Shown one piece after another: positions 57,350-64,000 of a DNA stretch of 64,000 nt. The notes under the pieces are model-generated. The model was given only the letters and a program-made list of their open reading frames with translations, was not told where the DNA came from and did no database searches. The stretch is from Neoceratodus forsteri. Taxonomy: Eukaryota > Chordata > Ceratodontiformes > Ceratodontidae. Position numbers and translations under genes: made by a program. The stretch covers positions 667,327,501 through 667,391,500 of the forward strand of contig CM057456.1 of the NCBI GenBank assembly GCA_016271365.2. Direction: 5' to 3'. The number at the start of each line of letters is the position of its first letter. The first letter of the stretch is position 1.

Positions 57350-58541
57350 CCTCACTCAAGTGTCGTCTGTCCTTGGAATAGAGACTACTGTCCTCCCAGG
57401 TCCCTCCCCACCCCCCAACATCCCATACCCTTTAGCACAACACCAGGTTCTTAGCCATCTGTTAAATTCCTCTATTCTCAGCTTTCTTGTTGTGCTTGCC
57501 TTGGGCACTGGAAGTATCTCTGAAAAAGTTACTGATCTTCCTGCCCCCTCACATAATTGTCCTAGTTCCTCAAACCTCCTCTGGACTATATCTACTGTCT
57601 TGTCAGCCAGGTCATTCATCCCAAGATGTATAATTAAATGAGGCTTGTCCCTACCCCTTCTAGCATATTTCAGACTAGATTGTCCCACCCTTTCCACTGT
57701 CATTCCTGGCATGGCCTCCACCCAAATGTGACTATGCCTCTCTCCCTTGCTACCCCACTTGACTCATCTTAGTATTGAGTCCTCCAGCACTAAGATTCCA
57801 CCCCCTTACTCCCGCTTGCTTCCATTCATCTCCCTCTCTCATTTCCAGCTCATCTCCTTCCTCCTGCATATTATTTCCCCTTTTTGCCCCTGTTGCAATT
57901 CTCCCAGCAGAACTTCTCCCCGCTCTAGTTTGGTCCAGGCATTTACCAATTACTCCTCTAATTTCATCATTTCCCTCCTCCACCTTTTTTCTCTCTAGCA
58001 GTGGAGAACTATTTTCTGAAGACCCTTCACAAATGCTCACTCCCTTTCTCTTCATAGTAACCTGTTCTCTCCTTTCCACTCCATGACTTTTGACACTTCT
58101 TCGCCTCCCCTCACAAGTCCGTATCTCCTCCTTTCATTTGTCTTTTGTCTCCTGACCTGGTTTCCCTGGCAATCGTTCTTCCTGGCCTGGGCCCCTTTGT
58201 CTCTGCTTCCCTTCTTCTGACCCTCTCCTCACCACTGTTGGCTTAAATCATCCTCCCTCTTCTCCTCTTCTTCCTCCCTCCAGTATTGGGCTAAACCCAC
58301 CCCCAATCTGCCTTGCCTGTCTTAGTTTCTCCTGCAGACCCTTGCTCTCCTTTCTAAGTTTCTCTGTGTGGTTGCACACTAAACATCTTCCCACACTCCA
58401 GGCAATTTTTAGAAAGATTGGTGCACCGCAGTTGTTGCAGCCTATCACCCTACCCTTTGCTGTTGTTGCCCACCAGTGACCCCCCACCCTTCCAGATGCA
58501 GGATACCAAACACTCCCCCAAGACTCCCCTCTCCCTCCCAT
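57350..58541 (-). pseudogene. CR1-E ORF1: zinc-finger-like start plus SGNH esterase
   Basis: The start region (58541-58248) carries C-N-N-C-G-A-P-I-F and R-C-L-V-C-N-H, then a basic coiled-coil-like L-R-K-E-S-K-G-L-Q-E-K. The esterase part (57721-57356) has I-I-H-L-G-M-N-D-L and ends with T-D-D-T-H-L-S, the Asp/His pair. The Ser block reads M-L-E-D-S-I-L-R near 57770-57790, so the usual G-D-S has changed to E-D-S. The frame shifts between the blocks. It matches the layout of CR1-A ORF1. Confidence 0.75.
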
Positions 58542-59059
58542 CAGTGCAAAAAATTATTTTCTTAATTTCCCTTTCCCCCTTTGTTGTACATGTTTAGATA
58601 TATTGAGCAACTGCTTTTTATATTCCTATCAACACTCAAAAAGAGACTTTAAGTAGCTATTGCACAACCTTCTTCAAACTCCTACTCCACCTTTCCCCAA
58701 TGCAATCGCAATGCACAGAAGTAACAATGAAAGCTCCTAGATTTGCAGTTATTCCCCTTCCACTGAGATTGCAGTCACCTCTTCACTTGCTGCAGTTCCT
58801 TTCCTGGATGTCTGCTTCTGCTATGACAGGTGCATATCCTTTGCCTGTTTGAGGAAGTGATGTCAGAACCTCTGGTATAAAGGAAATCATGGACCAGGGG
58901 CAGGTGGAGTGAGGGGTTGGGGGTGGGACCAGCCCAAGTCTTCCAGGAACAGTCAGGTAGCTGAGGCCCCTGGTCAGACCATTAGCACCCTTCTCCCACT
59001 ATGCAATAAACTTTGCAGCTAGTGAAGCCAGCAAAAATGAATCACAGTTCTACTCAAAT

Positions 59060-59310
59060 CCCCCAAAATAGGTTTGCTACCAAAAGATAACAGGACTTCA
59101 ATTCAAAGAGCTTCACCAACAACACATCAAAATAGGCTCGAAATTAGAAGATATAGGTCTCCAATTCAAAGAAACAGCCCCAGTTAAATCACAGCAAATA
59201 GGTTTTAAATCAGAAGAAATAGTCCTCAAAATGCAGCCTGCTACACAGTGAAACATCAAACAAATGATCCCAGTTATGGCTACCAAAATAGGTTTTAAAA
59301 TTCCAATAGC
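59060..59310. repeat. Degenerate tandem units of about 60-65 bp
   Basis: AAAATAGGTTT-type words recur at about 59068, 59128, 59196 and 59284, each followed in most units by GAAGA(A)ATAG or CAATTCAAAG. The block lies between the CR1-E 5' end and the coding start of the Penelope-like element. It could be part of either. Confidence 0.4.
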
Positions 59311-59399
59311 CCCAAACAATACCCAGCTAGTCCCTTAGAAGTAGTAAGAAATAAAGAAATAGCCTTCTACCAAGTAGAATCCACAAGAAACAATGTAAA

Positions 59400-62300
59400 A
59401 ACAACAAGAAGAAGCTACTCTACTGTAACACATCTGATTCTGTCCCCTTCAAGTTCCTTCTTACAAACTGATATAACAATTAGTGCAGTACAAGAGAAAG
59501 TGTTGCAGAAAGGCCTCTCATTTGTACCAGATACGCCCATTAACCCCTTTCAGATAATAATAATAATAATAATAATCTTTATTTAAATTAAGTGCCTTTC
59601 AGAGTATTAAGGCACTGTATATAAAAATGAATAAAATCAATTTCAAAGAACAGCGATATAAAACAATATAAAATTGTCTGTAGAGATCCTTATCAATAAA
59701 TTAATTAGAATAAATCTGATGCCATAAAAAAGTTTTGAACACCGGTTTAAAGCCCCCGACTGTCACACACTCCTGAAGCTGATGAGGTAGATAGTTCCAG
59801 AGAGCTGGGGCCATGTACATAAATGCATGGGCCCCTGAAGATTTTAAAGATATCCTCAGAATCTCTAACAACCCCTTGTCAGCCAATGGAGCTGTCACTT
59901 GGGGCAATAAGGTAGCAGAAGCTCTTTCAAGTAGTCAAGGCTGAGTCTGTGTAGGGCTTTATACATCAGTAATCCAACTTTGAAGGTGATCAGCTGCTGG
60001 ATCAGCAGCCAGTGCAGTTCACACAGCACCAGTGTAATATGAGATGACCGGGAGGCCCCATCAACAACCAGACTGCAGCATTCTGCACTAGCTGTAGGTG
60101 GTGGATATCAACCCCCAGTAGTCCTAAGTAAAGAGAGTTGCAATAATCAAGGCGCAAGTCAGAAAGGCATGGATAAGCATGGGAAGGTCTCTGGATGGAA
60201 CAAGGTGATTGATCATAGCAATGTTCCTAAGATGGTAAAAGAATTACTTGATGACTGCCGACACCTGAGATTGCAGCGTCAGCCCATCATCAAGCACCAC
60301 CCCCAGGTCCCACACCCGTTTGGAGGTAAGGAACTGGGATCCCCCAGAAAAAGTCCAGAAGGCTGACCATCCCCCAACCCCTCTATCTGGTGACCCAGAT
60401 CCACAACCATCACCTCAGTCTTTCCCACGTTCAAGTTCAGCCAGCTGGAATTCATCCAATCCTGGATTTCAGCGAGGCAGTTATTAAATATCGAGAGACC
60501 ACTATCCTGGTCAGGTGCAAAAGACAAGTAGAGCTGGGTATCATCAGCATAGCAGTGAAACCTCATCCCATACCATCTTACAATATCTCAGAGATACTTG
60601 TAAAATTGTTTCAATTTTATAGAAATCTACACTTACACTCTGTTATAGAAATCTACACTTACACTCTTTCTATGCTAATAGATGTTGTCATGATTAACAA
60701 CCAAGTAATAATATTGATGGAAGCATGGTTGAGGATTCTGGGGTTATGATGGATCGCAACAGCTCCACTGACCGATTGAGAAAAAAATCTACTTTCCACC
60801 CCCCCAAAATTAATGAATTTTGCAGTAAACACCTTTTCAGCCAGAGGCACTGCAGACGTGGATGAGCTCCTTAAAAAACCTAGACTATTTAAGAATAGAA
60901 CAAACTTAACTTATTCAGAAAAAATTGCATTAAGGGACTTGGAATCAAATAAAGATTTGCTCATGAACCTGGCCAATAAGGGTGGAGCAACTGTATAATG
61001 GGGCAGAGAGAGATACGAAGCAGAAATGGATAGACAGCTTAATAATCAGCAATATTATCGTAACTTAACAGGAGACCCCACAGATACGATTAAAAAGAGA
61101 GCATTGACATTTGTGGATGTGAATTTAGAAAAAGGCTTTCTGAATGAGAGGGAAGCAAAATTCCTAAAAATTGAATACCCAAAAAAACATGTATTTATTT
61201 GTTGCTCAAGATTCATAAAAATGTAGAGACACCTCCTGGCCATCCGATTGTGTCCAGCATTGGTTCCAGCATGGAACCATTCTCTCAACTAGTAAACTGT
61301 TATTTAAGACCACTTGTAACAGAATGTACTTCGTATGTGGTGGACAGTAGTGACGTCATTCGGACCTTGAGTGACGTCATAGTCTCTCTGATGACAGTCT
61401 TGGTGACTTTAGATCTGGAAAGTTTGTATTCAAATATCTCACACCCTGGAGGTATTGCAGTCATGAGGCATTATTTGAATGTAAAAGACGATGCTAGTAA
61501 TACAGAATGTTTGTGCAAAACAGCAGATATGGTGCAGAATTCAAACTATTTCATTTATAAACAAAAGTATTATCAACATTGTCAGGGAACAGTGATGGGG
61601 ATGACATTCACACCAAATTTTGTGAATCTATATGTCAGCAGATGAAGAAGAATTTTCTGAACATGGGTTTTTATACAGAATGGACTATGCTGGAAATGAT
61701 TCATTGATGATTGTCTTTTATTATGGGAGACACAGAAAGTGATCTGAATTTATTTTTGAAATACAGTATATCAATTCTACAGATGTGAATTTGAAGTTTG
61801 TGGCTAATACCAATTTTGAACATGTGGAGTTTCTGGAAATTTCCAAGGAGGGCGAACATTTAGAGAAAACTATATATAGAAAACCCCTGGAAAGACATTT
61901 AATACTGCACTATAACAGTGCCCATCCAAGGTCACTAGTGAACAATATCCCAGTAGGGCAGATGTTAAAGGCAAGAAGGCTGTGCAGTACAGAATAAGAT
62001 TATGTGAAACAAAAGGGTGACATGACCAAATGCTTTATAGACAGGGTTACCCCTACTAGGGTATTAATAGAGCAATACAGAGAGCAGATAGTTGTGAAAG
62101 AGAGAATTTGCTGCAGTTGAGAGAGAAAGAAGATGTTGGACAACCAATGACATGTATACCAACTTTTTGTAATGAAGTAAATGCAGTATCTAATACAAAA
62201 AGGAAACACTGGGACATTATCAGTAATGGCAGGACATTTAAAGGGATCCCAAATGAGACATTAAGGATAACATACAAAAAGGGGATAAATTTGAGAGACA

Positions 62301-62757
62301 GACTAGTTCAGAGTTTGTATATGCCAGGTGAAGAAAAACAGACAGACATGGTCCCCCCCCCCAGGACATTTAAGATGTGGACACTGTGTGCAGTGCAATA
62401 ATGCATGATACCATTGATTTTAAACATCCATGCACAGGGCAGAGATTTCAAATACATTCATTCATGAACTGTTCAAGCATTAATGTGATTTATTTATTAA
62501 CCTGCCCCTGTGGATTTGGTTATGTGCGCTAAACAAACAGAATATTAAAAGAAAGGGTCTGTGAACATAAATCGACAATCAGGAATAAAGTACAAAGCAG
62601 TTTTGTGGCTAGACATTTTGAACAGATGTATCATGCTACCCCCATTGGCCTTAAATTTGTGGTAATAGAAAAGCTGGGAATACGAGGAGGAGACTTAGGA
62701 AATAAGCTCCCACAGCGTGAAACCTTTTGGATTTTTACGCTGAATACAGTACCTTGA
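59400..62757 (+). pseudogene. Penelope-like RT plus GIY-YIG endonuclease, interrupted
   Basis: An N-terminal block V-L-Q-K-G-L-S-F-V-P-D-T-P-I-N-P-F (about 59490-59545) is cut by the L2 at 59554-60585. It resumes with R-D-L-E-S-N-K-D-L-L-M-N-L-A-N-K-G-G-A-T-V (60813-60998). Then come L-L-K-I-H-K-N, P-G-H-P-I-V-S-S-I-G-S (61199-61645), Q-G-T-V-M-G-M-T-F-T-P and the catalytic F-I-D-D (61700-61711), and Y-R-K-P-L-E-R-H. The GIY-YIG domain has C-P-C-G-F-G-Y-V, a stop where the conserved Lys is expected, then R-I-L-K-E-R-V-C-E-H, V-A-R-H-F and R-E-T-F-W-I-F-T-L-N-T. Penelope-like elements use this pair to cut and reverse-transcribe. Many lesions. Confidence 0.85.
59554..60585 (-). mobile_element. 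L2 LINE copy H, 5'-truncated 3' end
   Basis: It starts with an AAT microsatellite (59554-59575) and TCTTTATTTAAATTAAGTGC, the reverse of an L2 tail of the copy F family. It encodes W-Y-G-M-R-F-H-C-Y-A-D-D-T-Q-L-Y-L-S at its 5' limit (60566 down to 60279), then C-terminal fragments near 59701-59907 and 60060-60170. It begins just before the YADD box, so most of ORF2 is missing. It splits the Penelope-like reading frame. Confidence 0.88.
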
Positions 62758-62769
62758 ATCCCTGTGGAT

Positions 62770-63231
62770 TAAATGAAGAGTTACCCATGAATTGTTATCC
62801 GTGAAAATGTAAAACTGATTTTCAGATATGTATTTTTTTAGTAGCAGTTGTTAGTCAATGCACATAGGTTTAATTATAATAGTGTGTTTATGTTTTAAAT
62901 GTTTCACTATTTGGTGATATATGTTTGCACATTATGTGGAGTATTATAAGTAATGGCACTTTAAATAAAATCTATTTTGAACTCCCTCCAACTGATTTTA
63001 CAAGGGCCAGTAAAGATCGGATGAGCTGCTATTTAAATGAAGCCCAGAATGTGAACCAATCAGCTCTGAGGAAGGCATTTTGTTGAAACATCAGCACATT
63101 GAGCGTGCCCTACAGGATTCATGCTGGTCTGCAGGCCGCCTAAGTGTCCGCATGAGAAAACACCATGCTGGTGTCAGCGGTGATTTATTTTGCTCACATT
63201 TAGTCTGCATTTGTACTGCACTTTAGCAATG
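62770..63231 (+). repeat. 3' UTR / inner terminal-repeat part of the Penelope-like element
   Basis: Non-coding sequence following the GIY-YIG domain. At 63066-63090, CTGAGGAAGGC ... TTGAAACATC resembles the degenerate hammerhead-like core of vertebrate Penelope-like elements. It is not present in the left arm, which is shorter. Confidence 0.6.
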
Positions 63232-63468
63232 GGTATTTATTTGTCTCTACACTTATTTATTAATGCACTGAATAAAAGAAGGCTTGGTACAGGTAATCCT
63301 CTTTGGTGTTTTTTTGTATTGTGATCCTATGCAACGGCATGCTACAACAATTTTGAAATCTCTCCCAATTTCCTTGTTTGCTGTCCTGCTCTTCTGGTTG
63401 TGAGGACACACTAGTTTTAGTGGTCAGTGAGACCTAGAAAGCTCTCTCAGAACCATTGTATGTTTGTC
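63232..63468 (+). repeat. Right inverted terminal repeat and 85-bp tail of the Penelope-like element
   Basis: 63232-63383 pairs with the left arm. The remaining 85 bp (63384-63468) up to the target copy have no left counterpart. Tail extensions of this kind are known in the group. Confidence 0.8.
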
Positions 63469-63816
63469 TAAATAGGGGTCATCAGTAGCTTGATCATTGA
63501 TCATGATTGACCCCCCATTTGTGCCGGAGTTATCTTTCAGAAGGGAGTTTATGTGACTCCAAAATCTTTTTGGATCACATAGGTGGTTATACTGGAGACC
63601 TCTCAGATAGTGTCTTTGTGTTGTCTTGGTCCCTTTCTTGCATTTGTTTCTGAGAGCCCTATAACTTTCCCAGTCAGATTTAAGATTCATTATTGTATAG
63701 CACCCCCATGCCTTGTCTCTAAGATTCATTAGTTGCTTGCAATCAGTGTTTAACCATTGGTGACATTTGCCCTTCACCCAAAGCTTACTATAGGGGGATA
63801 CAGGTTGGCCATTTGT
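63469..63816 (-). pseudogene. L2-G ORF2 linker, 5' side of the interrupted L2
   Basis: On the minus strand it reads G-K-C-H-Q-W-L-N-T-D-C-K, R-D-K-A-W, Y-R-A-L-R-N-K-C-K, P-K-R-F-W-S-H-I-N and N-D-Q-A-T-D-D-P-Y-L, the linker between L2 endonuclease and RT. It then meets the 13-bp target copy. With the Penelope-like element removed it leads, after a one-base frame change, into V-E-A-E-V-F-N-S-F-F at 53.69 kb. The 5' side is cut by another L2 end at about 63817. Confidence 0.85.
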
Positions 63817-64000
63817 TTAATTTATTTATTCAATCTTGGATTAAAACTTTGAGTTAGAGACTCATTTACAGAGGGTCCACATCATGTTGGATAACAGAAA
63901 CAAAAAACAATAGCACAATAATACAAACAGTTTAGATAAAAGTGAGTAAGAATGAGAATGTGTTTCTCCATACACATTATATGGACAAGTGATTGCTAAG
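63817..64000 (-). mobile_element. L2 LINE 3' end (copy I), runs out of the window
   Basis: TTTAATTTATTTATTCAATC (about 63817-63836) is a reversed L2 microsatellite tail. Next comes GAGACTCATTTACAGAGGGTCC, the same 3' UTR word group as the reversed end of other L2 copies. Only 184 bp is visible. Confidence 0.65.

Larger units (their letters stand above)
54277..58990 (-). mobile_element. CR1 LINE copy E, near full length
   Basis: The 3' end GAACATACGAAATTTGCCAG on the plus strand (about 54277) equals that of CR1-C in reverse. The element has ORF2, ORF1 and a 5' UTR, ending somewhere between 58.9 and 59.05 kb. It lies inside the Penelope-like element and is therefore younger. RT and endonuclease motifs are better kept than in the other CR1 copies. 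Confidence 0.9.
53714..63468 (+). mobile_element. Penelope-like element with inverted terminal repeats, carrying two nested LINEs
   Basis: The terminal repeats are inverted: left arm 53714-53862, right arm 63232-63383, about 90 percent identical by eye (shared GGATTACCTGTACCAAG and TAGGATCACAATACAAAAAA). An 85-bp tail follows the right arm, as is usual for this class. The insertion duplicated 13 bp of its L2 target. The coding strand is plus: N-terminus at about 59400-59545, RT at 60813-61997, GIY-YIG at 62500-62757. A CR1 (54277-about 58990) and an L2 (59554-60585) lie inside. Without them the element would be about 4 kb, a normal length for the group. Confidence 0.85.

Noticed and set aside
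54277..58990. Long open frames on the plus strand opposite CR1-E (for example 55932-56525)
   Set aside because: They are antisense shadows of the CR1 ORF2 coding strand.
53714..63468. LTR retrotransposon or retrovirus
   Set aside because: Terminal repeats are inverted, the RT is of Penelope type, and a GIY-YIG domain is present; there is no gag, protease, integrase or envelope-like frame.

Overview
This looks like a stretch of nuclear DNA from a vertebrate with a very large, repeat-filled genome. About two thirds of it is decayed LINE retrotransposon of the CR1 and L2 groups. It also holds a Tx1-type LINE end, a Penelope-like element, a Crypton, TTAA-type (Kolobok/T2-like) foldback transposons and a tRNA-derived SINE. 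This mix fits a lungfish or an amphibian best; the species cannot be read from the sequence. No intact host protein-coding gene was found.

Left part (1-20 kb). A Tx1-like LINE 3' end meets a SINE at about 1.04 kb. A nearly full-length CR1 (3.2-7.4 kb, minus) has an ORF1 with a zinc-finger-like start and an SGNH esterase, and an ORF2 with endonuclease and reverse transcriptase. Next come a 1.26 kb TTAA-flanked foldback element (8.85-10.1 kb), an L2 (10.3-14.65 kb, minus), and an L2 with a 2A-like motif (15.1-18.7 kb, plus). The last is bracketed by a pair of inverted repeats.

Centre (20.5-22.1 kb). This holds the only likely host-gene material and the most interesting part of the window. Ten relics on the plus strand match the immunoglobulin heavy-chain J pattern W-G-x-G-T-x-V-T-V, spaced about 127-171 bp apart. 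Four keep a phase-1 splice donor (G|GT). The best reads F-D-Y-stop-G-Q-G-T-L-V-M-V-T-A. I read this as a degenerate tandem IGHJ array. A repeat of about 262 bp follows it and reappears at 27.1-27.5 kb, on the far side of an L2 (23.2-27.0 kb).

Right part (28-64 kb). The order is: a CR1 3' fragment; an L2 fragment split by a second TTAA element holding a long TG microsatellite; a two-exon Crypton tyrosine-recombinase gene (35.5-38.1 kb, minus) with four in-frame stops but no frameshift; a CR1 (38.6-41.4 kb); palindromic elements; an L2 (43.8-47.1 kb); and a CR1 (47.4-50.3 kb). The last 12 kb is a nest. An L2 (minus) is cut at 53.71/63.47 kb by a Penelope-like element with inverted terminal repeats and a 13-bp target duplication. 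That element is itself cut by a full-length CR1 (54.3-59.0 kb) and an L2 3' end (59.55-60.59 kb).

Nearly all coding frames are broken, so the window is best read as layers of dead mobile DNA over and around an old immunoglobulin J region. Element boundaries marked approximate were placed by eye.
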